The translations under genes were made by a program, and so were the position numbers. The notes beneath the pieces were generated by a model that was not told the DNA's origin, made no database searches, and saw only the letters and a list, made by a program, of their open reading frames with translations. This document shows, in pieces, positions 1 through 11,624 of a stretch of DNA of 64,000 bases (positions within the stretch are counted from its first letter, which is position 1; every line of letters begins with the position of its first letter). This DNA is from Mauremys mutica (Eukaryota > Chordata > Testudines > Geoemydidae): contig NC_059089.1 of NCBI RefSeq assembly GCF_020497125.1, positions 28,104,282 to 28,168,281 of the forward strand, given 5' to 3'.

Positions 1-1142
1 AAGGGCTTGCTGGCACGGAACCCTGGCACAGGAAGTGACACTAAAACAGTTGTGGAACTCATAGACCACTGGAGTTCTGCTTCAAGCTGGAAGGACCTTC
101 CACTAGGTCTTGTTTCTCCTGCTTTCTGAGGGCTCAGTGAAAAGAGGTTCGAGCATTAAGGTGCTGTCACAGTATGGAAGCTGCAGATTTTTGTGGCTAT
201 CATAGGGCGAGTATCATTGGAGTTGTTTCTCTTGGTGCCTGATGTGCAGAGTGTTGGTGGGAACTGTAGCAAGCAGTCAGATATCACCAAAACTGTCACA
301 GACCAAATTCTAATTCCAGCACCACCGGTGTCGATCCAGAGTAAACCCATTGTTCCCAGTGGCATTGCTTCAGATTTATACTGCTGCAACAGACCTGACT
401 TTAGTTATGTGTTTCCAGGGGTTGAGGCTTTCATCAGAAGGATTCAGTGAACAGCAAAGGGGAACCAGAAGGTGGTAGCTAGATCAGACAGATTGAGAGT
501 TGCTCATCCAATTAGTTGGCAGGCAGCAGATTATGGGATTCAATAAAAGCCATGGTCACATCAGAGTCGTGATTCCTGGGGAAGGATGGGAATCATTTTC
601 CTGACGTACTTGCTTCTCCTTATATCTTTCAAAGTGAAGGATTGCATGAAAATTGACAGTTCTTTTAGTGCTTTCAGTAACCAGGGGCTGACTTGTCTCA
701 CTCCATTGATCTTTTTGGATCCATTGATCCATTGATTGGATGTTTTGGAGAGCAGATCCTGCTGTCCCTGCATGAGGTAGCCCCTGACTGACGAGTTCCC
801 CACATATGTATCTTCTCCTCGACGCTCCTAAACAGATCTGTGGTTTTATTGCTATAGGAAGAAAGCCCTGCCTCGTCCTTCAGAAACCTTGCATTTGCCA
901 GGGACCTTTCCAAAGGTGAATGCAAGCAGGCACCGTTCCAGGCACATACGGTCAGGTCACCCAGGAGCCCCTCCCCTGGGACTCTGCTCCAGGATGTTGA
1001 TGTCTGTGTGATGGTTACGTGCACTATTCAGGATTAATGCTTATTTACTTGTACAGCCTTCTGTTACGTAACGCTGCAGCCTGGGTCTGTTTATGGATTA
1101 GCATGAACCTAATCTGCATTACCATAGCACCTAGGAGCTGGA
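1..1142. other. Intergenic DNA, no feature recognised
   Basis: I see no splice-framed exon, RNA gene or recognisable repeat family here. The short open frames on both strands have no family motifs and overlap each other, as expected by chance. Confidence 0.5.
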
Positions 1143-1376
1143 GGCCTGGTCTACACTGCACAGTTATGGTGGCACAGCTCTGTTGGGTAGGAGTGTGACA
1201 AAATCGCACACCTCAGCCAACAGAGCTAGGCCAGCAACCCCCCAGTGCAGACAGAGCTGCGCCAGGCGTTCGGGGAGGTGGTGGTACTGTGCGGGCAGAA
1301 ACACTCCCTCTGTCGGCATACGCTGCGTCGACACTGGGAGGCCATGCCCACATTGGCTCTGAAGTGTAGACACAAC
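1143..1376. mobile_element. Short DNA transposon (MITE) with GTCTACAC-type inverted ends
   Basis: The left end reads CTGGTCTACACTGC. The right end, read on the other strand, is TGTGTCTACACTTC, giving a short imperfect terminal inverted repeat around about 230 bp of GC-rich non-coding DNA. The GTCTACACT terminal word recurs in other elements of this window (11625-11906, 21214-21836, 40495-40690), which suggests a common group of non-autonomous elements. No transposase is encoded. I did not find a clear target duplication, so the boundaries are approximate. Confidence 0.6.
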
Positions 1377-4082
1377 CGCAGCATGGCCCAGCACCCCTTT
1401 GTGCCAGCACTGTACAAACACAGAGATGAGTCCTTGTCAAGTGGATGGGAGCTGAGCGCAGGGTAGGCCCGTGTTAGGGTTCAGTCTGTCAGGAGAGATA
1501 CAGGTACTTGCACTTCAGAGCAGTAACGTGTGCAACTGCCTGGGTAACTGCCTGGGTAACCTGAAGACAGTTCAGCCCTGCTATTGCGTGTGGCTGTGAC
1601 TAATACCCGCTCTGTGGTGGAGCTGACACTGGTAAATACCCAGGGCTGTGACCTCGCTGACGATTCCATGCTGCCTGTATTTACGAGATGAATATTTCAG
1701 CAAATTTGACATTTCGGAGGCTCCTGTCTTTCAGGTTTAGTGACGCTGAGTATCTAGGTCAGAAGGGCTGCAGGTTCACCAGCAGCATCCTGTCAATAAT
1801 TTAATGCTCCAAGTGCTGAACAGCATTAGACGCATGCACTCAGTCACTGCAGGGTTGGGTGGCTTATTGAGCTGACACAGTTCTGAGGCAACAGAAAACC
1901 AGGTTTTGATCTCTTGCTGGCAGGCTCTGCCTGAAAAGCACAAAGCAGGCGGCATGCCTGCAGCAGTGATTCTGCTAATGTCACCGTAGCATGGATGCTG
2001 TTGGGCTGCCACTCTGAAAATGAAGAAACGAAATACATGGGAACAGCATAAGGCATTTCTCTCTTGTTTGCTGCCCACGTGCCTTTTGCAGCCGAAAGTG
2101 GATCTCACAGCTTGGCAAGCAAGGCCGGGGCATCTAGTCAAGTTGTGCTATTTGCTGTTTAAAGGGGCCACTGCTTATATTTCTTATCAACTCCTCTGGA
2201 AAGGGCATATTCATGCACTAGACCATAACAGTGCAGGGGACGCCATTAACACCCAAACCTCACTCTCCCACACACTCTCTAAGTACACACGTCCCACCAC
2301 AGGGGCGGTCAGCTTGGCGAAGTAAATAACATGCAGGTAAAGCATTGGCTCAGCATCCATCGAGCTGGTGTCAGGGGTAGGACTTAGGCTGCCTGAACAT
2401 GCCCAGAATCGGCAAATGTGAATCTGGCTTTGAGCTTCGTGGCTAATGACTATGCCAATTCTTAGATAAAAACGACGTCAAGATGACGCTCAGGTGAGTG
2501 CACATAGCAGCAGCATGAGGCTGGAGACATCACGGGGATGTTACTGTGATCCCCAAAGGAAGTGTTCCAAACAAACATGATCAAGTCTGGAAACGCTTGG
2601 CTAATGCACCCAGCTCCACCCCACAATTACGCCATGCAATAACTAGACAGTTATGATTAATGTATAACGGAGGTTGTTCACCCAGATTAGATTAAACTGA
2701 TTTTTAAAGACACATTTAGATTTTTTTCATCCCTCCCCCACCTCATCATGACATCATGACACTACCAGGTGAAGTTAATGTTTTCTTAACATAGTTTTTA
2801 TCTGGAAATGTCCTTTTTTTAAAATACAGAAAAAGCCCCTGTGGTTTCAGTCCCATTGAGAACAAGCTTGAGAGATGGCAGCCATTTTGAAAGCAGTTAG
2901 TTCTTCATGGAATTCTCGGTTTGATAACAGTATTTGTCAGCCCTGACGAAGGAGAAATGTTCAGTTATGAAAAAAACTACAAAAATTGCCTTTGATCCTA
3001 GAAGAATTCTTCTAATGTACCCAATGCATGAGATGTCAGAGAGTTTAAACTACATTATCCTGGTACTAAAATTCCTTGGGACAAAAAAATCGCCAGAGAG
3101 CCTCTTTAAAATGACTTGTAACTCATAAACTAATTAACCAATTCATAAATTCTCAGAAATGTCATTCTGTATTCAGAGTAAGTGCTGTGAATTTGGGGAG
3201 GACATTTCATACAAAATGAAGCTGTTGAATCTCTGCTTTGAGTGCAAAACTCAACTCAGCTTTAACTGTGACACCACAACTGCTGCTTCTGTATTAGCCT
3301 CCAACTGGAACCCAGATTTTTCAGACCTTCCCGGCCCCACCTCTCCTTTGAGCAATTTCCCCTGAAGTCTCCTGTGTGCTCACTCTGAAGTTTGCCATTC
3401 TCTGAGCTCTCAGAGTGCTCAGCACCATAACTGACAATCTGCCCAAGGCTACAGAAGGCTCAGAACACAGACTGTCCTGGCACCAGCCTTGTTACAATGA
3501 CAATTTAGCATCGGCTTTGGGACCCTTTTCATTTCTGAGGTTTGCTCCACAAGCCAAACTGTCTGAAAGGAGAAGCTGAACAGAAGCCTGTTCCACTTAG
3601 AGAAGTCTGTTCCCACCTCCGCCCCAGGCTCTAGGTGCAGAACTGGTCAGAAAACTGAACATTTAGCCAACATTTTTTTCTGCTGCTTTGTTGTTGAAGT
3701 TTCACCAAACGCTTCCCCTGAAATTTTGAACTGTGGAGGTTTTTGGCTAACATGAGTTTAACCCAGGGCCCTGATGCCATGGCATGTGTGTGATGAAAGG
3801 AATCTCTTCTTCCAGACCTGCACTGCACCCTCCCTTCCAGGCCTGTAACCCCTAGCACCCCAGTTTTATGCTTTTTCTCCACAAAAGAAAAAAACCTTTG
3901 AGTGATAGTTCCTTCTCTGCCACCAGTGATGACACTTGCAAGTTGTTCCAGAGGGAACAGCAGTGTCAGCATGGCAGCAAGACCATCTAAACAAAATCAA
4001 TAACCCCTCTCCCCTAGCTCAGCTCACTCCACTGCCTTTGCCTCCATTAACTGGAGAGGGTGAAACTCACCCCTGTGAAGAG
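1377..4082. other. Intergenic DNA, mostly unique, AT-rich at 2640-2830
   Basis: No exon, RNA gene or clear repeat was recognised. The segment around 2640-2830 is AT-rich and low in CpG. Short open frames (for example 1776-2141 minus and 3631-3972 minus) have no recognisable domain. Confidence 0.4.
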
Positions 4083-4153
4083 GGAGCCTGATCCAATGCC
4101 AACTGGGATCAGTGGAAAACTTCAATTTACTTTAAAGGGCTTTGGATCAGACC
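4083..4153. repeat. Palindromic short repeat, GCCTGATCC...GGATCAG family, copy 1
   Basis: The segment begins GAGCCTGATCCAATGCC and ends GGGCTTTGGATCAGACCC, so its two ends are inverted copies. The same arrangement recurs at 39887-39996 and 60082-60156. This looks like a small, old palindromic MITE. I cannot name the family with certainty. Confidence 0.5.
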
Positions 4154-6954
4154 CAGGACCTATGTGGTAGTTCAGTCGCATTTCAGTCCTACGGGGAATG
4201 GCACATAGACCTGCTGGCCCCCTACCCAGGGGTGAATTTCACCAAAGAGGGAGACAGAGGATACTGTGGTCAAAAAGCACGTGCTGAGTGTGCAGCTCCT
4301 CTCGCTTGTTAGCTGCTGCATTCTAGATGTTCACAGTATCCGTTATATTTATATTACAGTGGAGGCCAGAAGCCTGGCTCAGAATCAGGTCCCTGTTATT
4401 CTAAGCACTCATAAACACAGGAGCATCTCACTCCCAGTGCTGGCCCACCATCAAAGACATTCGGATGCCAATTTTCTGATCTCCCACAGCTATTTTAGAT
4501 TGTCCAGTTATTACCGACTCTGGCATCCTTATCTGCACTGAGTCCTGTCCGAAGACTGACAAGCTCGCTGGGGTGCTAATGGGCACGAGCTGGAGCTTCT
4601 AATGCTGCCAGCTGGCCTGGGAATTAGAGCCGTGTGGGCGATGGATTTCTTAGGGGAGGGGCTGGGGCCTTCTGTGTGACCAAGCATTGCGGTGCATGTG
4701 CGCATTGCAGCCGGGAGGCGGAGGCAACGGTTTGGAGCTGGAACTTGGGGCATAAAGGCTCTGGTGTGCTGTTTTAAACAAGCTGTTGAGGATTTTATTA
4801 GAACAAAGGAGCATGCAAGGTGCTGACTGGGGGCCTGGTGGGGGCAGAGAAGGGTGTGCTCCAAGATCACGTGATTAACTGAATCAGTCGAGGATTTTAC
4901 AGCAGGTTTATGCTTGGCTACCTTGGAAAATCTGCTCCTCTGGATCCTCCTTCCCACAGGGCCCCTTGGCCATTTCTTTACATAGGGCCGCATCTGAGCC
5001 CATTCCCTTTGTCTTGGTCCCTTTCCTACTGTCCACCCTACCTGCCCCATAGCTGTTCCTCGTTACTGGCTTCCTGTCAGGGTGCTCCTCTGGTTGGTAT
5101 CCCTGGATGTGAACTCCCTGGTGTTTCGCTTTGCTAAACAGCATTTACTGCAGAGACGCCTGTGCCAGGCAACGGTATTTGTGTCTATGGCTCTGTTCAT
5201 GATACTGACATGGCTATTGCCTGCGTGGACTTTCACAGATGCAAAGGGAGAGCCAGTAAAACCCTCCAAGAAGTCAGAAATGTGCAGGGTTAGTCCTGCT
5301 GACGCATTCACTATGGAATATCAAACAAACACAGGTCTCCCTGGAGTGGGGAGACGTATGGGCCCGGCAGTCTCCAGCAGAGAGCAGTGTGCGGCAGGAA
5401 GGCGGCTGTGGGTGCTATAGGATCTGGCCCAGCCCTGTTCTCAGAGCGATGCAACTGCCTTGGAGACTTGCTCTTCCAGCTGGAGATGAAGCAGAGCAGC
5501 ACAGATGACCGAGTTGTTCATCCCACTGGCTCTGGGTGTGAGAAGGCCTCGCACACGGGGCAGTATGTGTGGAGCCTCCACAGGCTGGCAGCCACATGCA
5601 GATGAGGACCCATGTATGTCTCGGTTGCTGGAGCCTGGGTGAACGGAATTGGAGAGTTACTTGTTGCAGGCAGAGGAGGAGGCTGCATGTTGCATCTCAC
5701 TGCAGTGCTGCTGCCAGAAGGAGACGGCCAATCCAGTCTCTAATCGATTACTAATGGGGCCATTAGCGATGAGTAACTGCTGCAGCAAGTTGCTAATATT
5801 TAAAAGGAGAAACCTATTTATGCTCAGATAAATGTATTATGGCCTTTCTCGAAATGAGAGGACTTGTGCAGACATTTATTTGTACACAGATACAGCTTGT
5901 TATAATTCCAGCTCATTTATAAATCAAGCTCTAGTGAGATCTTCCAGGGGGGAGATAACAGTGTCTATTCCGTGAAGTGTCAGTCTCCCCAAAACAGGAT
6001 CAGACCAGATGACTCTGCAGGGAGTGTGATGGAATGAGGGGAGTGCAGCCGGCTGATGGGCGGCGAGGACTTGTCTATCGTGAACCAGGTGAGGGGCCCT
6101 TGGAAACCATGAACCCCCAGAGTGGAAATGCCTGTGCTTGGTAGTGACTATGGGAGCCTGGAGGACATGCCTCCTTTCCGCTGCAGGGATCAGTTTCAGC
6201 ATGTTAGCACCAGTTCATCTGTGCCAGGCCACCATCCTTCCTGTCTACAGTGGAAACCATGGGGCCAGGTTAGAATCCCCCCAGTGTCTTACATGGGGCC
6301 AGATTTATCAAGGCAGCCGAGGGGAACAGTCCCCGATTTGTGAACTCTAATTCCTATCTGTTGACATCCCAGAGCAAACTCAGGCAGCGTGAGACTCGCT
6401 GTAGGGCTGTGAATCTCAGCAGACGCTTTGGGGAGGACACTATGGCCCTGCTCACCTGACCTGAGTTGCACAGAACCTAGACCAAAGCAGCTCATGCATT
6501 CTCCCTTTTGCAGTGAGCACTAGACTGAAGGCCCAAGTTACTGCCGGTCACTATCTAGGGAACAGCCAGGAGAAAGAAACCAGCATGGAGGCTTCCTAGT
6601 GGATTTCCCTGGAAAGTCTAGCCTGGCACAGAGAATTTCTCCTTATTTCAAGAAAATGACTGACAAGATCCACTATGGCAGCAGAGCCAGGCAAAGAGCT
6701 TGTAACAAATTACAGAGCTGAGGAATTTCATCCAAGAATGTCCATGAGCAGAACACGGTTCTCCCCAGCGTAGTTATCAGTCACAAGCAAAGATTTCCTT
6801 CATACTGTGGCCTGTGCTTTGAAATCTGAAAATCTGTCCGTGGTGCTGTGATTGGTCATCTAAATCACATGGCATTGTTTCTGTTCCCTGACTGGATGAG
6901 TATAACACTGATAATCTACTTCTAATGTGGATGCCTGCAGAAAGAGGAAGGATG
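4154..6954. other. Intergenic DNA with one candidate conserved element
   Basis: No coding exon was recognised. The AT-rich stretch at about 5735-5940 stands out from its GC-richer surroundings and is listed separately as a possible regulatory element. The 173-codon open frame at 4529-5050 (minus) has no domain I recognise and no splice context. Confidence 0.4.
5735..5940. promoter_or_regulatory. Candidate conserved non-coding element with homeodomain-type sites
   Basis: This stretch holds AATCGATTA, then TAATGG and CCATTA as inverted 6-bp half sites separated by 2 bp (5752-5757 and 5760-5765), and several further TAAT or ATTA words in about 200 bp. No repeat family is recognisable. Clustered homeodomain-type words in otherwise unique DNA upstream of MVB12B are typical of developmental enhancers. 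In human the flanking genes PBX3 and LMX1B are developmental regulators. The regulatory role is inference, and no conservation data were available. Confidence 0.25.
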
Positions 6955-7186
6955 GTCTGGTGCTTAAGGCCCAGAGCTAGGACACAGGAGATCTGGGTCC
7001 ATTTCCATACTGCTGACTCCATGTGTGACCCTGGGCAAGCCATCTCTCTCTCTGGGCCCCAGCTGCCCAGCCGTACAATGGGAATGATAAAACTCCCTTT
7101 GGCTGGCTGGTCTATTTAGGCTGTAAGTTCTCGGGGACAGGAATCGCATCTTACTGTGTAAGTACAGTACCAAACACAATGGTGCC
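6955..7186 (+). mobile_element. MIR-type SINE copy
   Basis: The sequence contains the MIR/CORE-SINE landmarks in order: GTGTGACCCTGGGCAAGCC, a run of CTCTCTCTGGGCC, ACAATGGGAATGATAA, then the tail GTAAGTTCTCGGGGACAGGAA and a CACAATGGTGCC end. These match the tRNA-derived MIR consensus as I know it (an internal GGGCAAGTCA core followed by a LINE-like tail). It is old and diverged. It sits just outside the left target duplication of the Penelope-like element that starts at 7238. Confidence 0.75.
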
Positions 7187-7300
7187 TAATCATGGTTAGG
7201 GCCACTACGTACTACCACAAATTACAATTAATAAATAGAGAGACCAGGTGGGTGAGGCAATATCTTTTATTGGACCAGCTTCTGCTGGTGAAAGAGAGCA

Positions 7301-7330
7301 GCTTTCGAGGTACACAGAGCTCTTCTTCAG
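7301..7330 (-). ncRNA. Hammerhead-ribozyme-like motif in the PLE 3' end
   Basis: On the minus strand this reads CTGAAGA (core CTGANGA, 7324-7330), then an arm GAGCT, a six-base loop, an imperfect partner ACCTC, then GAAAGC. PLEs are known to carry hammerhead ribozymes in their terminal repeats (work of Cervera and De la Peña). Here one stem II pair is broken, and an extra A lies between the core and stem II. A functional cleavage site is not obvious in this copy. The call rests on motif order only, since no folding was run. Confidence 0.4.
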
Positions 7331-7430
7331 GACTGGGAAAGGTACTCCGAGTGTCACAGCTAAATACCAGGTGGGACAGATTGTTTAACGCAAGCATACT
7401 GTAAGATACCATTCAAGGTGAAGTGGCCTG

Positions 7431-8110
7431 TGTGATGGGGTGTACCAGCCCTACACTGGACCAGGAGGGGTTAACCCCATACTCTGGTCTGAGGAAGCCA
7501 CGCCCCCTGACCCTGATGGGCATGCTCCAACTGGAGCACCAGTATAAAAGGGAGCAGGACAGCTCAGTCTGGGCTGATCGCCGAGGGGGAAGAACGTGTG
7601 TTGCAGGGTCCATCCTTGGAGCTGCTGAAGCTCCTGACTGTGGAAGCCCGAGGTGCCAAGACCCAGGTGGATACCCAGGCTCCTGCGGACGCCCGAGGGA
7701 GGTCAGAGTCACCAGGAGCCACCCACACCAAGGAGCCTGGAGAGTCCAGAGATGCCCAGATCACAGCTTTGAGAGAGCTAGTAGGAAGTAGCCCTTGGGG
7801 GATTAGCCTTTCTTCTGAGTGACATCAGCGTGTTTCGATAGGCTCCCCACTAACAGGGCCCTGGTTGGGATCTGGTGGAGCAGGGAGGATCTGGGTCCCT
7901 CTACCCCAGCTGCCACCAACCCCTGAGTGGTGGTCCATCCCTGTCTGGCCACTAAGCCACACAGCCCTGAGGGAGAGGGCAGCCATATTGACTCTGGCAG
8001 CTGGGACACACAGCCCTGAGGTTAAGGCCGGTTATTTGAACTGAGCCACGGGGCTATAATGCCTCACCCCCTGGCCCCAAAGGGTTATGGGATGTACCAG
8101 CCCTGCGACA
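7431..8110 (+). mobile_element. Solo LTR (endogenous-retrovirus-like) nested in the PLE
   Basis: The insert begins TGTGATGGGG and ends CTGCGACA (TG...CA). It is flanked by GCCTG (7426-7430) and GCCTA (8111-8115), a 5-bp target duplication with one mismatch. A TATA box (TATAAAAG at about 7543) lies within the first fifth, followed by a GC-rich stretch, as in an LTR promoter. No internal gag, pol or env sequence is attached, so this is a solo LTR of about 680 bp. The sequence before and after it joins into one continuous PLE, which gives the order of events. Family assignment is not possible by eye. Confidence 0.6.
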
Positions 8111-8495
8111 GCCTATTAAAACTTCTGCTGTCACAGCACAAAAAAGGGGGATTGGTGGGTAACATATTGTTGTAATAAGCTATAAATCCAATGTCTTTAT
8201 AAAGATCATAATTTTTAGAGTCTAGCAAAGTTATGAATTTAAATTGAGAGGCTCATCTTTTAAAGGAGTTTCCTTTGAGGATGAGAACTGAGAGGTCAGA
8301 TATAGAGTGATCACTTTGTGAAAAGTGCTCACCCACAGGTGATAGAGGGGTTTTGTCTTTTATAATTTTCCTGTGTGAGTTCATTCAAGAGCACAGAGCT
8401 AGTCTGGGTTCACCCACGTAGTTTTTATTGAGGCATTTAGTGCACTGGCTGAGGTACATCACATGTTGTGACAGGCACGTGATAGATCCCTGGAC

Positions 8496-9520
8496 CTAGA
8501 AAGGGATGATCATCATTGTAGCAGTGGAGCTCTGGCTGCGGGTTTTGCATCTGTTGTTCTGGTGAGGTCTGATGCCACTTTGAGTTGGTGAGTCCTGGTC
8601 TGTGGAGAGTTTGCTTCTGACGATCAGCTTGGAGAAGTTGCGGGGTTGTTTGAAGGCCATAAGAGTGAGTTCAGGAAAAATTTCTTTCAAGAAGGCGTCC
8701 CCATCGAGTATGGGTTGTAGATGTTTGATAATACCCCAGATGCATTCCAGTGTGGTGTAGTAGGTAACAACTAGGGTTGTGCAGTCAGAGGGGGGTTTAT
8801 TTCTGTATTAAAATAGGTTCTCTCAGGGTATATGGGTAGCCTGTTCCATGATGTGATCCACTTCTCTGGGGGAGGGTCTTCGTTCGATGAAGGCAGTTTT
8901 TAGTGTGTTAAGGTGTGTATCCCTTTCTCCTCAGAGCATATTCTATGGTGTGTGAGTGTCTGACTGTAGATAACAGAGATCTTTGTGTGTGTTTGGGGTA
9001 GTTCCTAGATCTATGAAGATAGGTGTGGTGAACTGTGGGTTTCTTGTATATCGTTGTCTGTAGGATTTCATTGCTGAAGCTGATCATGGTGTCCAGGAAG
9101 TTGATGCTGGTACAGAAGTGTTCTAGAGGGAGTTTGATGGACCGATGGTGGTTGTTGAAGTTGTGGTGGAAATCCATGAGGGAATTTAGGTCGAAGATGA
9201 AAGTATCACTGATGTATCTCAAGTATATCATTGGTTTTGTGGTGCATTTGTCCCAAACTTCTTCCTTAATGTGGGCCAGGAAAAGATTGGCATAGTGGGG
9301 ATCCATCCTAGAACCCAGGGCTTTTCCCATGGTTTGGACAAAGTGTTTGTTGTTGAATGTAAAACTCTTATGGGTGAGGATGAAATGGATGAACTTGCTG
9401 ATGTGTTTGGGGTGGATATCAGAGAGTTGTTCACTGTCTTGAGGCAGGCAGCTTGTCTTTTTACCAAGAGAAGTTGGTCCAATAAAAGATATTACTTCAC
9501 CCATCTTGTCTATCTGATAT
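8496..9520 (-). pseudogene. Penelope-like reverse transcriptase remnant
   Basis: Minus-strand frames 8908-9615 and 8496-8690 encode pieces of a PLE polymerase. Recognisable parts are FNNKHFVQTMGKALGSRMDP followed by HYANLFLAHIKEE (the template-grip region), YLRYISDTFIFDL (the catalytic motif region) and FLDTMISFSNEILQTTIYKK. The catalytic motif reads YISD, where active elements have Y-x-D-D, so the first catalytic aspartate of that pair is lost. The downstream part has frame breaks and the GIY-YIG endonuclease is not intact. This is a dead copy. Confidence 0.8.
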
Positions 9521-9566
9521 CCTGGGACCAACAGGGCTACAACACACTGCAAATAGTTAATAAATA

Positions 9567-10630
9567 ATAATTCTGCAATAGCAAGTATCAAACTCACTGT
9601 ACAATAACAAAGCAAATGTAGGAACTTGGCTACACTTGGAAACTTACCAGAATAGCTATAGAGCAGGAGTCTGCATCAAAAATAAATTCAGGAAATTGTG
9701 CCTTTTTCTGAGTTCGCTTAATCCACTTCCGCTGCCCGGAGCGGACCCAGCCTATCAGCTAAATAAAGACGCACCTAAGGCAATGGCACACCTGGACTAG
9801 GCCAGGGAGCCAGTAGAAGACAAGTAAAGCACTCTGTCTCCCTGCCGGGAGGATGAGCATACAAGCAGGAGTGATGGTGAGAGAGAAAAGGGCCCTAAAC
9901 TCCAGAGCAGGGACAGTTCCGGAGATCGTTTGCTTTTGTGCTCAGACTGTTTCACCGCAGTAAGAAGGGATGGGACATGGGCCCAGTCCTGTTTCCACTG
10001 GAGCTATCGGGAGGTTTGCTATTGATTTCAATGGAAGGGGCTCAGAGCCTGAGGCTTGACACCTGATTCACCAAAGCACTCAGGCACATGCTTAGAGTTT
10101 AGCATGTTCTTTGCTGACTCATGGGATGAAGGGGAGTCGTTCCCAGTAAGCATCATAAACTGTTTTGTTCTCAAGGCTTCTGTGACAGCTGCTGTAGGCG
10201 TCCCCAGGTTCACCTGGCACTGTGGGCTGGTACCACACACTGAGCACAGGAGGCAGAGGCACATGACAACTACTCTAGGTGATGCGTCTAGTTCATGGGG
10301 CATCTTCTTTACCTGACAGGGCAGGAAACTGCACAGAAAATAAATCCAAGAAACAGGCAAGTTATTGCCGCAAATGGAACTATTCAGTCTTTGCACTCCA
10401 TCCCTCGAGCCATCTCCCCACCCTGTCCCACACTTGCATGACAAACAAAATGTTCTTGCTGCTTTTCTCTGTCTGGATTAGGTTCCGAGGCCAAAACATT
10501 TCTCTGCACACAATGCTGCATCTTGCAGGGATCCCCTAATGGTGATGGCCCTTAGATTAGGCCATATGTCTCAAAGACCCTCTTTTAACATGTACCAGTC
10601 CTTGAGAAGGGACACCTCACTGCAAGATGC
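9567..10630. other. Intergenic DNA, no gene recognised
   Basis: There is no exon with splice signals. The short piece at about 9978-10045 contains ATTGATTTCAATGGAAGGGG, a word found in old palindromic reptile/bird repeats, but it is too short to delimit. Confidence 0.4.
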
Positions 10631-10830
10631 AGCCCCAGGCACAGCATTTGCCACTGTCAGGAGATATATGAACAGTTCATAAATGTGTTTTACAGACAGC
10701 TGTTAGCATGTGCTGAGCAATACTGATTCTGTCAGGGAAAACTAGTTACAGCCAGGCCACTGCGGTATTGTGATCCATAATACATAAAGATTATGATATA
10801 ATGCTTCCATTTTTGTCCTTGTGCTTTCCC
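10631..10830 (+). repeat. Direct repeat, copy A (~200 bp)
   Basis: The core (10653-10788) matches 11350-11487 closely. Shared words include TCATAAATGTGTTTTACAGA, CAGCTGTTAG, TGTCAGGGAAAACTAGTTAC and GATCCATAAT. Similarity fades gradually on both sides. The copies are in the same orientation about 700 bp apart. They may be a local duplication or two insertions of an unrecognised repeat. No coding potential was seen. Confidence 0.75.
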
Positions 10831-11329
10831 CAGACCTTGTCTTCAGTTTGTTCACAGTTCAGTATATTCTGCTCTAAAAAAAAGTTAACATATTGCTCAT
10901 GGTTGAAAGCAATTATCAGCTAGATTAAGTGGCATGTTTACACACCTCTCACCTTATTTACTTCTATCCTCTGCTGCCTGGCGAAGGCCCCTCTGAGGCC
11001 TGACACATGACCCCTAACACCATTGCACACCGCTACAGGAAGTTCCATATTTCTAAGGTGAAATATGACAGGCCCAGTCTACTCCAGTTATATATTCTCC
11101 AGTAAATGGATAGGGTGAAAACTGTGTCAGCTCAAATCACTATCATGACACTTAATCCTGATTTAATGTACCTCTTGCAGTAATCTTGCAAGTGTCTGGA
11201 TCTCTTTAGAGCCAGCCTGACTTCACCCCCTCGGGGAGCCTCGTTAGCATCACCTCCTATAACAAGGGGGGAAAGCCTCCAAAAGAGGTCCCAAGGAGTA
11301 TGAAGATTTCAGGGAAGCAATCACTGGGG
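10831..11329. other. Spacer between the two direct repeats
   Basis: AT-rich unique DNA with no exon or repeat that I recognise. The two copies of the flanking repeat do not extend into it. Confidence 0.4.
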
Positions 11330-11522
11330 CCCCGAGCGCACTGTTTACAACTGTCAGGAAATTTATGAACAATTCATAAATGTGTTTTACAGACAGCTGT
11401 TAGGATGTGCTGAGCAGTATCTGTCAGGGAAAACTAGTTACAGGTTATAGCCAGGCCACTTAAATATTATGATCCATAATATATAAATAGTGGGCCGTGT
11501 GCTGCCACTCTGTCTTTGTGTT
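11330..11522 (+). repeat. Direct repeat, copy B (~190 bp)
   Basis: This is the second copy of the 10631-10830 segment. Relative to copy A it lacks a few bases after TGCTGAGCA, has an insertion before AGCCAGGCCAC (GGTTAT), and shows scattered substitutions, so the duplication is not recent. Confidence 0.75.
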
Positions 11523-11624
11523 TTAAGTGAAGGCCTGTGCCTTGCAAACCCTCGAGTAGTGCAATAGCAGTGACGCTCTGCGCTTCTCTCTTCCCAGCCG
11601 AGGATCTCACAGCACACCGGCTAC

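Larger units (their letters stand above)
7238..9556 (-). mobile_element. Penelope-like retroelement, minus strand, split by an LTR
   Basis: The element is bounded by a 10-bp target duplication TTAATAAATA (7228-7237 and 9557-9566). Its two ends are inverted copies: the GGTGAGGCAATATCTTTTAT side near 7251, and the reverse complement of ATAAAAGATATTACTTCACC near 9483. Between them the minus strand encodes a reverse transcriptase remnant (8496-9520). The 5' end in sense orientation (right side) has an extra tail reading GTAGCCCTGTTGGTCCCAGG on the minus strand, like the tails of the other PLEs here. A solo LTR (7431-8110) was inserted later. The element is inactive. Confidence 0.85.

Noticed and set aside
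4529..5050. 173-codon minus-strand open frame
   Set aside because: Low-complexity composition without domain signatures, and no promoter or splice evidence.
7301..7330. Treating the 7.3-kb motif as an active hammerhead
   Set aside because: One stem II base pair is lost and no short stem III with a proper cleavage triplet follows, so only a degenerate motif can be claimed.
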